The notes: generated by a model from the sequence alone, not told the origin. A DNA stretch of 64,000 bases from Phoronis australis (GCA_002633005.1 NMRA01000078.1:252587-316586), one strand, 5' to 3'; positions 10,101 through 23,164 are shown, counted from the first letter of the stretch. A program made the numbers and translations.

Positions 10101-13100
10101 AATGAAATTCTAATCTTTTGGGAACTTCAGTAGCCCTTATAACCAGATACACAACAACAAAAAATGTATACCGTTAAATCTGGTCTATGGAAGACTAATT
10201 CTAGTAGGAACCAGTGACGTCATTTCTTGAACTTGATTTACGGGCGTATGCGTAGTCGCAGTTGACATTCTGTACTCGGGTAACTGGCTTATCGACGGTT
10301 CATGTTGTGAGATGAGCATCAAATTTAGAACCACGGAAGGGCCACTGCCACAGAGCACTGGGAATCCATTATTCAGAAACGGGTATCTGGGACCATTATT
10401 TCTTAATGAAGGAATATAGCCCTTTTCAACGTCTCGATGGAAATTTCAACATAAATTCGCTAAGAAGCTTATCGTTCATGTTGACGTATACGTCTGTTCT
10501 CCATGTTGTAGGTTTTTAAGTCAGCTACAGATTCATGCAGTAGGCACGCGAATAATTTGTGACAGCATTCCCGGACTGGTTGGAAAACAGAAGAGACTAT
10601 GTCGCTCACACCCAGATGTGATGTTATCGTTACAAGAGGGCGCTCGGGTAGGCGTGCGCGAATGCCAGCATCAATTTGGCAGCCAACGCTGGAACTGCAG
10701 TACTTTAGACAGAGATACCAGCGTGTTCGGAAAGGTGCTACAAAGAGGTAACAAAGGATGATAAAAGTAACCAAAAACAGTAACACCATTTAACGACATT
10801 TGCCTGTAGGGCCACATAGTGTGAATAAGTGACGGTTACGACGGTGTAGATGTTCTGAGAAAGACCAAAGTGGCATAATTCAGTACATTCCCATCAAATA
10901 AAAATGCATATGTTTCCAATACATTAGTTTTTGCTTTAACACGTAAAAATCAATGGAGAACTGTTTAATAAGCCATCTGTTACATTTTACAATTGGCTCC
11001 AATAAAGACGCCCCCTCTTACTGTATTTAAAGATTTTCAATTTACTTAGAAACTCGCATGCTAGACGAGAGTACTGCTCTTTCAACGGTACATAAAGCTT
11101 TTCCAAAATAAACAAGATTTGATAAAGATTTTTGTATTTTGTTCTTTATTCTTGTGGTGCTACAGCCAAATGAATACTCTTACATGCTGAGTACAGAAAA
11201 ATTTATTTAGGAAAAATACATGCAAGGCTGCAATTTATAAAACGTTGCTATTTTAGTGAACTGAATCTTTCGATTTCTGAACCTTATTTATATTTGGTAA
11301 ACACAAAAGAAGGTAATCGTGGCAACAATATGCAGACTTAAATCACGCCTCTCATTGTCTCCACAACATAATTGCCACTTACTCTTCACAGGAAGTCGAG
11401 AGGCGGCGTTCGTGTACGGAATATCATCCAGCGGAGTAGTGCACGCCATCACGCGGGCGTGTAGCCAAGGAGACTTGTTGAACTGCGCGTGCGACCCAAC
11501 AAAGAAAGGAAAGAGTAGGGACGGAGGCTTCGCGTGGGGCGGATGCAGTGATAACGTTAGATACGGATGTGAATTTTCCAGACAATTCGTCGACGCACGT
11601 GAGAAAAGGGTTCGCGACGCACGCGCTTTGATGAACCTGCATAACAATAGAGCGGGCCGAAAGGTAAGTTAAGTTGATGTAATACCCTTAGACAATGGGA
11701 CGAAATGTGCAAAACATTAAATCCACCTGGAGCGTTCAGCAACGCGAACGCAGAGTTCGAGTACCCTGTTTAAGAATCTCAATATAAAAAACAAGGGTGA
11801 AAATTTAAAAAAATCTAACAGCTTTCAAATGCTGCAAAAGCGAAACCTCTCATACTGAGCACTGCTTCGCCAGATTTGAAAGATAAAGTACCGTGTACAT
11901 TCAATCAGATGAAATCCTATGGTGGAAGGACGGACGAATACTTCACGTATAAGGCAATTATTGTTTTTGAATCAAAGACCTTAGACTAAGGACTTTTAGA
12001 TTTATTGTTTAACGGCTCACCTTATTCAAAGGATACTAAACCCGAATTATGACTATAAACAGATATTGACGCCTACTTAACACTTCAATGTTTAAAACTA
12101 TCATTACAAGTATGATTCAACTTCGACAACACTTCACAATATCAGCAAAATCGGTAAGCGTGGACGTGTTGGGCGAAGCAGCACATTTTTATCCACCGAG
12201 TTCATTTTGCGACACAGAGAGGAACGAGGTTTAGCTGAATAATGCTTTCATTTTGTCGAAGAAGTACAGAATACACAACAGCAAGTGACGTGAGCAATTT
12301 TGGGTAAATTCACCAAAATAGGGTTTCATATCCTTTTAACGAAACACGGCCTGACGATTTAACAAAGGGTATCACAATACAAGAGTAGTTCAGAAGTGTT
12401 CTAGCCAACGAACCATTCATAAATTTGTTTAGCTTCGGGACACAGCAAAACCGAGACGGGACTAAAATAACATATGCCACTGATACACAAATATTCTTGT
12501 GTGCAGGGAGATTGCGCTTCGAGCCACAAAATAAAATTACCCGTCAAAACTTATTCGTTCTCGTTTGACGTTCTTTGATGATCTAAATGTGGTGACAGGA
12601 GAGATGGGTATCTATTGGTTAGTTGGCACCCCGCACGAGATGTTATTTTAGAAGTGGTTACTTGAATTTACTAATCTGTCTGCAGGATTGTGCAGTGAAA
12701 ATTTACAATACCACAAGAATTCAAAAACAAACAAACGAAGGCATCGAATAATAACTATATTATGAAACTGTCTAAATAATAGCATCGACAGACAATTGAC
12801 GTAAAGAGCTTGAGAATCCTAAATGAAGACGCGGTGCAAACGTGCCATGACGTCACTATCTAAATCACTTTTTTACAATCCCGGCAAATTTTCGTCGTTA
12901 CCAGGAAACGAAAGATCGATGTTGTTCTTAAGGAGAGTAAAGTTCAGAATTTAGTAATAAAACCTCCAGAAGACACGTATGATTGCGTAAATTGAAAACT
13001 TTTGAATTATTCAATTTTTAAATTACACAATTTCAAACGTCTTAAGGTTCCGGCTATTGATGTCACACCAACGACGTATTATTTTGCGCGTCCATATGAT

Positions 13101-16100
13101 AATAAATGTCACCTTAGTTTCCAAAAATTCAAGTTCATCTCGAAAATTTTCGACACCTGATTGTCGCTGGTGTTTTTTTCAGCGTGCTCTTTGTCAGATT
13201 GAAATTGTTGAAAATAAAATGCCAAGACTCGTTTAACTAGAATTTATCGCACGTGCTTCTTCTAAGAATATTGAAACGCATGAAGATGGCCAGAGAATGA
13301 TCAAGAGAAACGTCGACTCAATGTAAATAGGCTAGAGGTTGGTGTAAATAAAGAAATAAATTTTAGATGAATGATGTTACTACATCACAACCTCAAAGCG
13401 GTTTAAGGCGAAGTGCAAGTTATTTCCCACATCACTGAACTGTATTGCTTTATGGCGCAAGAACAATCTTCAAGAAGGCGAAACAACTTAACCAAGTGAA
13501 AACGCGTTAAGACAATCTTATAGCAATGAGTAGTCTAATAAAATTGCTTTGACATCAACAATGGCCGTAGATGGTTGACTTGTGTTATGCGTAAAATCAC
13601 ACAACGGGCCATGGGCGCATAAAAGGGAATGCTCCCTGGCAGACCATACTAACAAGCCACTCAGCACGTCATTTACCGATAACGAGAACGTTTTTCCTTC
13701 GAAAATTGTGATTTGGTTCCCTTTTTGTGAGACCCTAAATCCGTCAGACTGGGCACAGGTATGACGTGTTTGACATCCGAAAACTTGGTCCCCAAACTTC
13801 ATTTAAAAAAATTATCTAATGTTTCTCTGGCCACTAGGTGACGCGTCTGTGAATAAACCTGAGGCTGATGGAAGTCTCACATCCATGAATGCAAAGTCAA
13901 CAAAATAATGTCGACGGTGTGATAGACGCCAGTCTTTCAGTGGCTCAATGACCAATCAAGCCAATCTGTCCTTTGTGTAGTCTGGCGTGATTAATACGAC
14001 GTGACAGCCAGACAACTGGTGCTCCCTCTTTGGGTCAAATAGGAATAGAGATGTTTTCAGAGCCAGATTGGCCGAAAAGCTTTCTTGATTCCTATGAGAT
14101 GTATGTCGCAAGGTGAAGCGTCGACAAGGTTTTATACTATACATTTTCGATTTTCTTAATCAATTAATGCCCAGGGCAATAGGTCTTTATTAGGACTAAG
14201 AGTGCTGTTATGGCAGTTGGATCCCAGATGCACGCATGCGCACCTGTGGCCGAAGTAATCAGGCCAAGTGGACAACATCACTACGTAGTACGTCGATAAC
14301 ACATGACTGCTTCAAAATTCTAACTTACTTTATTCAGTTGACTTTCATGAAATAGAGCAATCGCGTTCAACGAAAACATGGACCTGAGGAGAGGGAGTTC
14401 TCAGAGGGCATATTTGAAGAAATGTGCCGCTGAAGGAAAAAATTAGGATATCCAATCCACCCATTTAGGTTGTCGGCAAGATAAACCCCTTTAGAGCGTA
14501 ACCACAACGGGACCCATTTGTAGGGAACTTCAGCGGAAATCCACCCTTTCGTTTTCTCACATAACGTTAACCTTTTGGAGGGGCTTAAAACCGTACAAAA
14601 TGCTGAGCGGCTTAGCGTCATTATTTGTTTACTACGCATAGCTTTGTTACTTATTTCCGGTTCTTGTTGGGTAAAAATACAGATGTATTTTCTTGTAATC
14701 GCCCTTCACTTTTGGCGTAAAGATTGAACGATTCTTTAAAGAGACACAATCGGTTTTACCGGAAGTCGAAAAGCGCATTAGGGGACTATTTGAAAGAATT
14801 TCTTAACCTTATTAACTTTTATCAGAGCTATAAAACAATAAAATCTATTGTGTTTCTGTAATTTTATTCTATAAATCACCTACAGAAAGGGTGACAGACA
14901 ACATAAAAATGAAATCGAGGCGGCGGCCTCATCGCCTGTTTCGTTGCTATTCACCACGAAAGTGTCCGACGCGGTTGATGTGTAGTGAAATAAAGCAAGG
15001 GCTAATTTCCTGTGTGTACGTGAGAAAAACGGTAGCCGAAACATTTGCAAACGAAATCGCGGTAGACTGCCGTGCGAGACGAGGCGAACATTGCCATTAA
15101 TACCAAGCTTCCTCAGGTAGACAGCCGGGTGGGTTTGCATTCCTCTTCCGTCTTCCAGAAATAGTTTGACATTCAAGCGTACTTTTGACCGATTTTACAC
15201 GTATACCTAAAATTGTTTTTTGAAAAGCTTATAATGGTTCCTGTCATTGACTATCAATCGATTGAAATTCCTCGCTGAGTCTCAAAAAAAACAAGCGATC
15301 TTCAGTTGGCGGCATAATTTTACAAAACTCGCTTTCCTAAATGGCCAAATCCACCTTGAAAACCCGATAATTATGCACTATTTTTGGGAGTAACTATTAT
15401 CAGAGTACTGTATTGTTGGACATCATGGCTGAACTCTTAAAGGTGCATGCAGGGCAAATTGAGCTTGTTGAACTAAGGCAATACCTGAAGGTCACGTGAT
15501 TCAACATTCGGGGAAATCGCGGGTTATTGGTTTCATAGATTTTTGCATAAATAAAAGTAGCATCAATGAAAATAAGAGCAAACTATATTCACGCAAGGAA
15601 ATCGAAGTATTTATTTTCGATGAAAAAGCCCTGAATAATTGCCGAAGTGTTGTCTGAAATATTTCGAGTAATTCTATTCAATTTTTGCACACTTCATTCA
15701 CGATACATCTTCGCGAATATGCAACGGCTTCAAATGTGCGCACCACCACTCTGTAAACAGAATACAGCCAGACTTGTACGCACACTGAGATGTCAAAGCT
15801 GAAATTCGACTGGCGATGGCCATCTCAGCTATAAGCCTCTCCGCCAAGCTCCATCAAAATCTGGCAGCAGGTTTGACAATGATCAACTACGAATATCTGG
15901 TCAAAATTGTCATAGCTAATAAGATGCGCTACAGTAGCCGAATTCGCCAGAAAATTATCTGGGTGCCCGTGCGTACCAATCATATACTTGAATTGATTTT
16001 GTTTTCAAATCCTATCAGGCAATCGATAGGAAGGAAAAATCTCGGAAGAATCCATTAAGAGGTGTTTGTAATAAACTCCATCAAAAACATATATTGCAAG

Positions 16101-17891
16101 CACATAAAAGCGTACCTCAACAAAATAAAAAATTCTCCCACTCATGTGTTGCAAAAATGAACCACGATTTTTGATTTTCCAACATTAAACGTAAATCCCT
16201 TTTTAGGCGAGGCACCCGTTCTTTAAAGGATACCAAACCTGGTTTTGACCTATTAACAGATATTAAAAACGACTTCCCCCTCCAATTCTCTGAAACGAAG
16301 TAATGACAACCCTGGACAACCCTCAAAAGTTTCAAGGAAAATTTGAAAACTCCTTTCGAAGTCTGTTAAACCGGCAACCGTGACCTACGCTTTTAGCGAA
16401 TCATGAAGGCAACTGTGGGGAAAGCAACCCCTCCAAGAACCACAATATCCAATAGGTGGCATAGGGATCAGTATGACTTTTTATCGATTCCTGCTTTCAT
16501 CTTTCAAGATTGACGCCAATAATGCATTAGCAGATGACAGAACGAAGACTGGTTGAAATTGTCAAAATTGGACTTAGTATCCCTTTAAGAATCTGATAAT
16601 GAAAGCCACCCAACTGAACAGCTCGCTATTATGATCTTTTTAGGCAGTTCAAAAACACATGAAGTTGGAATGCAAGTGCCACGGAGTCAGCGGATCATGC
16701 GCACTGCGTACTTGTTGGTCAGCCATGCAAGATTTCCGAAAAGTGGGAAATTACTTACGGAAGCGATACAACGGCGCCATTCAAGTGATGATGGACCAAG
16801 GTGGACAGGGGTTAATTGTGGCTAATAGACACTATAAAAAGTTTACAAAACACGATTTGGTGTATTTCGAACAATCACCGGATTACTGTGTACAAGATCC
16901 CGACACAGGTGAGAAACGCAGTTGAATGTTAAGGTATTTCACTGAGAAATTCACGCGAAGTTTCTTCCGGTTTAGGGGTGCAACAACGCCGTTGTCGCAA
17001 AATAAAGCAGCCAATGAAAGAGATGTGCTTAGTCCAGTGGTGAAGTGGTAAAATTAAAGGTAAGTAGGCGCCCAAAGCCCATCGTATCACCTTGAGCACT
17101 GAACGTAACTTACGATGCCAAATGCCAAAAGGTGGTTGGCTGCGCCTACGTGCTTGTAAGCCCCACTACAGCACTGATTCTGTCGTCAATCAAAGGCGGC
17201 ACTGTGCTCCACGGGTGGGTTCGAAACAAAGACGCTGGAGTTGTGACTTGTAAAGATGTAATTTAACATTGTAATCCAGTTCCAAAAGAAGGGTGTCAGA
17301 CAATCAGACACAAGATAAACGATCATCACACGTGCAACATACCATGCTTATGATTTGCAATTCGTACAAACATAAATCATCCACTATGGAGCATCGAATC
17401 ATCCGCACGAACCTCTTGTAATCGATATATTGTTTACAAGAGAATGTGAGTCGCACGTATCACGAACGACGTCAGGTATAGTGCGTGTGGATGATTCAAT
17501 GGTCGTTAGTGTAGTTGACTAGTACCCTTGTTTAGAGAACTGCACGGCGAAAGCATCTAATGTCATCATTCCTTTTGAACATTGCTTGGGTGTAATTTAT
17601 CAACATACACAACTTAAGTTTATTACCGATTCCCATCAAACTGCTCTTGACTGACAGCTTCTCACATTTGCAGGGTCGTTGGGAACTACAGGACGCACGT
17701 GCAACAAGACGTCTATGGGAACAGACGGATGTGACATCATGTGTTGTGGGCGGGGCTACGACACGAAAACGGTAAAGCGAACGACAAAGTGTGAATGCAA
17801 ATTCCATTGGTGTTGCTTCGTAAAATGCCGCGAGTGTACGGAGTGGGTGGACATACACACGTGTAAAGGCCATCAGGCGGGCAATATCTGA
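7068..17891 (+). CDS. WNT2: Wnt2 secreted signalling ligand, complete (5 exons)
   Basis: Exons at 7068-7144, 10512-10747, 11392-11663, 16644-16908 and 17674-17891 join in frame to 355 residues; human WNT2 is about 360. Wnt proteins are secreted, lipid-modified ligands for Frizzled/LRP receptors. Visible are an N-terminal hydrophobic signal peptide ending [45 protein letters not shown], and the acylation-site motif [10 protein letters not shown] (Ser211 by my count). The Cys-rich C-terminus contains CCGRGYDT and [27 protein letters not shown] and the GSLGT..GR.CN junction point to the Wnt2 subfamily rather than other Wnts. All cysteines I checked are present, so the ligand should be functional. 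Intron phases are 2, 1, 0 and 1. Confidence 0.95.
7145..10511. other. Wnt2 intron 1
   Basis: About 3.4 kb, starting gtaagt and ending in a pyrimidine-rich tract plus TAG. Several short open frames on both strands (for example near 7427, 7656, 8071, 8882) have no recognisable domain. Introns of this length often hold enhancers, but I cannot identify any. Confidence 0.6.
10512..10747 (+). CDS. WNT2: Wnt2 exon 2
   Basis: The acceptor is TCTGTTCTCCATGTTGTAG ending at 10511. The first base completes TGG, giving STWWFLSQ, as in other Wnt2 proteins (SWWY.). It then encodes [38 protein letters not shown] and FGKVLQR. The donor is gtaaca at 10748, phase 1. Confidence 0.92.
11392..11663 (+). CDS. WNT2: Wnt2 exon 3
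   Basis: The acceptor is TCTTCACAG and the donor AAG/gtaagt. It encodes [52 protein letters not shown] and [13 protein letters not shown], all standard Wnt positions. It ends in phase 0. Confidence 0.95.
12021..12341 (+). mobile_element. MITE-like element, family B (copy 2)
   Basis: The left end ATTCAAAGGATACTAAACCC and the right end GGGTTTCATATCCTTTTAA are inverted repeats of each other. Similar ends frame 16221-16589 and 1956-2301. No coding capacity. Confidence 0.55.
14741..14885 (+). repeat. SINE-like repeat, partial copy lacking tRNA-like part
   Basis: From CGGTTTTACCGGAAGTCG to AAATCACC this matches the left part of the repeats at 4570 and 22800: AAAGCGCATT, GGGACTATT, TTATTAACTTT, ATAAAACAA. 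The tRNA-like right part is not recognisable downstream. Confidence 0.45.
16221..16589 (+). mobile_element. MITE-like element, family B (copy 3)
   Basis: It begins CTTTAAAGGATACCAAACC and ends GGACTTAGTATCCCTTTAAG, an inverted pair. It ends about 55 bp before Wnt2 exon 4. The interior near 16510-16570 matches, inverted, the copy in the monooxygenase gene. Confidence 0.6.
16644..16908 (+). CDS. WNT2: Wnt2 exon 4: acylation-site exon
   Basis: The acceptor is TCTTTTTAG and the donor ACAG/gtgaga. It opens [19 protein letters not shown]. The Ser in HGVSG is the residue that Porcupine acylates in the family. RTCW, then [11 protein letters not shown] and [12 protein letters not shown], are Wnt2-like. 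It ends in phase 1. Confidence 0.95.
17032..17172 (+). repeat. Dispersed repeat (copy 1)
   Basis: It is shared with 34790-34940: CACCTTGAGCACTGAA, CCAAAAGGTGGTTGGCTGC, CTACGTGC and CCCCACTACAGCACTG occur in the same order. It lies in Wnt2 intron 4. The class is unknown. Confidence 0.6.
17674..17891 (+). CDS. WNT2: Wnt2 exon 5: C-terminal cysteine-rich domain
   Basis: The acceptor is CACATTTGCAG. It encodes [20 protein letters not shown], then [23 protein letters not shown] and EWVDIHTCK, and stops at TGA 17889-17891. This is the Wnt C-terminal Frizzled-contacting finger region. Confidence 0.95.
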
Positions 17892-18185
17892 TCCTTGGGT
17901 AAAAATGCGCACAACGCCGATCACATTCAGAAAGGTTGGACATACCGAAATTTATTCTGGACACTATCGGTGCGTGTAAGGCAACACACGGTGCATTGCG
18001 ACAGCATTGCGAGGGCGTGCTCCGCGAATTGTTGAACAGTTGCCGCTTATACCATCACAATCGATAAGTTGATTCCAATCGGATCAATGGTAAGCGTCCA
18101 ATGGCAATAGTGTGGAACGCATCAATACGTAACTCTCCGTTTAGACTTTTTGTAAAAAAGTCGTAAATTTACGACATTTTAGTGC

Positions 18186-18581
18186 CCGGTTGCCGCATGA
18201 AACAGTCTCAAATAGGGACTCTACTAAGTTCCTTTAATCTTTGACAGAGATGTAGTCTGGTTCTGTATCTTCATTATGAGCTGCTCTTTGACTAGTGACA
18301 TTTTCTAATAATATAACTAGAAAATATTAAGCTCTTAGTTCAATGTAAATATATTGGAACTTAGACCTTAAATTAGGAGGGTTGCATGAAAAGATCCCTA
18401 CTTACTTTCAATAATATCAGGAATTAAAAGTAATTCTCCATTTGTATGAAAGCCACAAATTGACTTACTAATAAAACTGCATATAAGAAAGGGCAATCAG
18501 TGTTTTCACTAGTCCATAAATACGCAGTAGGTTTAGGGAACTTAGTTGAGTCCATATTTGGTGACTGTTTCATGCAATCGG
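18186..18581 (+). mobile_element. MITE-like element, family C (copy 1)
   Basis: The left end has GCATGAAACAGTCTCAAATA..GGACTCTACTAAGTTCC. The right end is its inverse, GGAACTTAGTTGAGTCC..TTTGGTGACTGTTTCATGC. With the flanking CCGG/TTGC the terminal repeats are over 40 bp. A second copy of about the same length lies 2.6 kb to the right in the same orientation. No open reading frame. Confidence 0.7.
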
Positions 18582-19756
18582 TTACACAGAACCACTCAGC
18601 ATGGCGGGAAGTAAATGTGAGTTAGATCACGTGACCATGGCGGGGAAGTGTAAGTTCAACTGAAGGGCCGCAAGCATCGAAATTCGACCCTACCTTCGAC
18701 TGGTTGACTAGGGGAGACTTAATAACCATAAACTATCAAATAAGACATCGAGCAACAATTATTTAATTGTGCTTAGAAATTCAGAACACATGTTTCTGTT
18801 CACACCAAGGCTGCATCAAGCGTTAGTGCCAAATATCCTTGCAGATAGAGATCAGTACATATACTATCACATTTTGTCAAAATTATCACCTGTGCCGGAT
18901 AATGGAACTCTCAAAAGACACAGGCTTTGTAGCATTCGTTTCACAAGGTTATGTTTGTCATAAGTATCGTGGCTTCTTGCCGTAAGCATTTTCATTTTCA
19001 ATATTTCAATAATTCATTTTATGCTTTATGTTATCTCGTATGTTTTGTTACAAGGTGTAATAATTGAAATTTAAATTATTAAACTATATTTAGTATCTAC
19101 ACAAGTTCCGTCTTAATTCGACCATTCGTGAATTTTCGGTGATTTCTTCATTATTTCACACACTTTGGTAACTTCGCCCTTCTTAAATATTTAGTTTGGT
19201 TCTCGTGTGAGCTGTAATAGTTCATACACCTCGTGTATGTTTCAACAGTTCATACACCGGCAAAATCATCAACCTTTGCACAAGGTGTACGCGCCCTTGT
19301 ACGAATAATAATAAGAATTGCCGTAAACCTCGCAAACTATTGGTCAGCAAATAACACGCTAAAAGAACCCTAAGTTCCACAAGAAAAAATTTGATGGCAA
19401 GAATGTAGATGTATGAGTCCAGGTTCCAAGGGAATACAGTAGCATGACATTGGTAATTTTTTGTACATTTCTTTGAAACGTAAGCATTATTTATCTTAAA
19501 AGTGAAAATCCAGAAAATCAGAAAAATACAGATTAGTTTCTTAATGCGATACCTTCCTTCTTCTTCTTACTCTTTGATGAGAAATAAAGAAATATGCCAA
19601 TGAAATATATCAAATCTTACTTAAAGTGGATAAAAACCCGCCTTCCATCACAAAACACACTTTTAATTTAGACAACTTAGCGTTTTGAAATTGGTCTCAA
19701 ATTGCAAATTCGCAGACATTTCAGAGCTTCGATTGAACCATATACTATTGTTGTCC

Positions 19757-19930
19757 AGAGGCGGATATACGGGAGGGGGGGGTCAGGGGGTTTAACCCCC
19801 CTGGGACAGGATCAAAAATAAAAATAAAAGAAAAACGTCGCCAGGAAAACGAAATCAGGTACAAAAACCAAAAAAAAAAATCTTACACGGGAGGGGGTAC
19901 CTTCCCCCGCTCGGTGCTACGCGCCTCGGA
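19757..19930 (+). repeat. GC-rich repeat remnant with inverted G/C runs
   Basis: It opens GGCGGATATACGGGAGG followed by a G run and a facing CCCCCC run at 19796-19801, then an A-rich stretch and a second G/C-rich block. The opening resembles the ends of family A (GGCGGATC). It is probably a diverged relative. Confidence 0.35.
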
Positions 19931-20810
19931 TTCGCACGAATCCTAAACCCTCTCCCTCCTTACTGAAAACGTAGACCTGCAACTGTTGTCCATGATCTAT
20001 GACGGACAGTTCGTTATTGCTCGAGACAATGGACTAAAGGTTAGCTTGTTACGGCGGGTCATTTCATCTGCTGAGCATGATCTCAAGGAATAACGAACTA
20101 ACAGTTTTTCAGTGCAAACCCAGAATTCACTTTCCACACGTGTGTGGAGCTAATGGAAAACATTTTAAGGCGGTAGGCGATCTAAGTCAAAAGTTAGCTA
20201 CAGGTACGGAACGCGGTTTATTGCCGATTTAAACGTTTCTTGAATGATTTTCAACATTTCCGAGAATTGAGAAAAAAAAAACAATGAATAAAAGCAATCG
20301 CATTTTAGCCGGCTCTGTATGTTCCATCGAGGCAAAGAAAATTTCAAGATCCATTTTTATATTTACGAATGTATTAGAACTGGTGAATTTTTAAATCAGT
20401 CTGCGCGTCCAACAGAGGAACCTCATTTGGCCGCGATCATACTACAATATCGCTGCGCATGCGCACAACTTGACCTACAGGGAACGCAAATTTAGATTAT
20501 TAGTCCTGCCAGACACAGCGCAGGAAGGTTTGTACCTTACATTAACAGTAACTATCATATTTGCTGATAACACTGCTTTTCGCTGAATTAATTTCAATCA
20601 CTGATGTCCATGCTCTTTTCGAAACCGATCGGCCGTTATTCTTCATAACCAGAAGGACCCGACTGATTGAGCTAATGGTCCTCTGGACTTCACGGCAATC
20701 ATGACGATGTGCCACTCAACAGGATAAGCTCCGTTTCATGCATGGCACGGACGTCAGTGCCAGTTACACATATATCCCGAAAGAGGGCGCCAACTATTCA
20801 GATATTAGAG

Positions 20811-21211
20811 CCCAGTTCCATGAAACAGTCCCAAATGGGCCAACCGAGTTCCCAAACACTATTGCGCATTTGTATCTTTCTTTGCTCACACATGCACTAT
20901 TTTTCTACCATTTCATCTTGATACGATCTCTTCTTTAACTTAATAAATTTTCGAATACCAGTAATATAACTAAAAACTGAGTCCTGAATTCAGTGAAAAT
21001 GAATAGGGACTTACCTTACGGGCGTTAATTGAGAATTTAAGGTAGAGTTCACTGGTTCTTAGTTGATTTGTATGAAAACCAAAAACCTGACTTAGCAATG
21101 AAGCTAAAACAGTATGAGGAAGGACAACCGGCGTTTTCATTAGTTTACAAATACACGACAGATTTAGGGAACTTAGTCGAGTCCCTATTTGGGATTGTTT
21201 CATGCAACCGG
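20811..21211 (+). mobile_element. MITE-like element, family C (copy 2)
   Basis: The left end CCATGAAACAGTCCCAAAT and the right end TATTTGGGATTGTTTCATGC are inverted repeats. The interior shares TTTGTATGAAA, TTTTCA.TAGT and TTTAGGGAACTTAGT with 18186-18581 in the same order. Confidence 0.7.
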
Positions 21212-22799
21212 ACACAGCAATACAGCGTTGAATGTACGTTTATACTTTTAGATTAGTGGAAAACTGGGAAATCTGTCACAAATCATTACCACACTTAAAA
21301 TATGACTAAAATCAAACAACACGCCTGTAGGTCGCAGAAACTTAATAATTTCTAGTAAAATCGGCATGCCACTGGTTTTGGTATTTATTAAAATCGCATT
21401 TTCAAACCCTCAACTTTTAGTTATAAACAAAGAACAAGCCATTCAAATTTTCAGTGTGATGCAACACAAAGTAAGTCGGTTATTATTGACCAGTATGAAC
21501 AAACAAATAAGATTTCACAATTCTGACTGGACGCACGTAGTCACGAACATCATCAGGGACTCGCAAGATAGTGCGCGGTCGTTCCGCGGGTTGTGTATCT
21601 CCGAATCCAGCGTTTCCTACAAACCCCTGACATTCTTTTTTGGTCTACCACTGAAGTATTAAATATAAAACCAGTTTATCACAAAAGGTATGCTTTTACG
21701 ACCTAAACCGTTGTGACTTAAGTCATAATTCAGGTGATGAACACGGTTTCAAACTGCTGAACACGGTTTCAAAGTCATTTTCTCGAAAGGCGTCGCTTCG
21801 GTTGGCGATCCGGTTGCCAGCCGACTAGAGCGACGTCTTTCGTGAAAACGGTTTCACAGCAGATTTCGCACCACCAAGCTAAAGAGCCTTTGTAACTTGA
21901 CGAGCTCAGATCACAGCCCCGATGGCACTGGTTTATTTTTTATTGTCTAGATAATTAGCTTTGAGATTATTTAAAAACACCTGCAAACTTCAACAAGCTG
22001 ACGACTACCAGTATGGGCGGCCATTTTACGTACGCTACATAAGGACGCCAAGAGATCCGGCACACTGGTCCCAAAAACGCCCCGAGTTTTTAAAAAGCCA
22101 AAAATCCTAAGGCGGCGGAGCGAACTCTTGTGTGAGAGGCAGAATAATAGGCACCCAGGACAAGGCGCTCTTTAAGTGAGAAAATATGAGTGCATAAGAA
22201 CATCAGAATGTTCTTTCAGCAAGGCATGTGTAGTGCGTCGTTTCGTTATTTTCACGAAATTTACCACGACCCCTTGAAAAAACGTGGGCACCCCGACCCC
22301 CTTGTTTGCGGCCGCCAATGGAATCGAACGCGTATCTCGGAATTGACAGGCGCATACCTTAAACAATACACCACATAAGCTTGTCAAAATCTTATAGACT
22401 CTCAAAAATAATGTGTACATGACTAAATCTGTCCAATATCTGGCGTCGTCGAATTCGTGAGTGCATCTGCGAAGAAAAAATAAGATGTAGGCTACATATA
22501 GAAACACCTTATGTACTGTCGTTTTCAACTATGAACGCCACATCGTGCGCGCACAAAACCTGGGAATCCGTTGCAGGAGAAAGGCTGTGTGTCTGTTTGG
22601 TTATTGTAGGCTTGTTTTGACATGGAATCCTTCAGTTTATGCTCAAGCAAAGATACTATATCCCATAAAATCTTTGGCTCAAGTGGGCAGACCACGACAG
22701 TCGCAAAAACTAAGATCACGTGACCCTTCGAAAGAACTGTAAACCGGAACTAAGAGAACCAGCAGCAACCTTTCAACGGGCTTCTGAGGACTGAATTGA

Positions 22800-23164
22800 C
22801 ATCATCGTTTTTACGGCCGAAAACGCACTTTTTGGGACTATTGCTGTACGGAATAGACTTCGAATCCTTAAGTTATTAACTTTGACCAGAGATATAAAAC
22901 AAAATTCGTCGTTTTTGTGATTTTACTTCATATAGCCGATGTCTGCGGTAACATTCCCAGTTAAATACGCTTAAAATACATTGTCATCGCCACAGCTAAC
23001 GTCTCAACAGGGCAGCGATACGATCTATGTTACTATTTATCGAGAGAGATTTACACGTCAGAAGAGCGTTTGGCTACGAATTAATTAACTCGAGGTTAAG
23101 CCTACGGGTTCGAATACGCGCTTGGGGTTCTTTTCAGAAAATCACCTTTTTAGCCGATAATGTA
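22800..23164 (+). repeat. SINE-like repeat with tRNA-like segment (copy 2)
   Basis: It aligns with 4570-4893 along most of its length. The B-box-like GGGTTCGAATACGCGC at about 23106 is followed by TTCTTTTCAGAAAATCACC, matching TTCTGAGAAAACCACC in copy 1. The A-box region is weaker here. Confidence 0.5.

Larger units (their letters stand above)
11664..16643. other. Wnt2 intron 3
   Basis: About 5 kb with no coding segment recognised. It holds two family B elements (12021-12341, 16221-16589) and a partial SINE-like copy (14741-14885). The stretch 14440-14560 shares short blocks (CCACCCA..TTAG, TGTAGGGA.CTTC) with 23745-23830, a possible further old repeat. Introns 2 (10748-11391) and 4 (16909-17673) show only the 17032-17172 repeat. 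Confidence 0.5.

Noticed and set aside
10531-10541. Alternative acceptors for Wnt2 exon 2 (CAG before 10531 or 10541)
   Set aside because: Their phases do not fit the phase-2 donor at 7145, whereas 10512 does and gives the expected TWWF junction.
11288-11647. Minus-strand open frames over Wnt2 exon 3
   Set aside because: Antisense shadows of the strongly conserved Wnt2 exon.
21366-21662. 98-residue open frame between Wnt2 and Kv1
   Set aside because: No known domain, no splice context, and mixed AT-rich composition typical of chance frames here.
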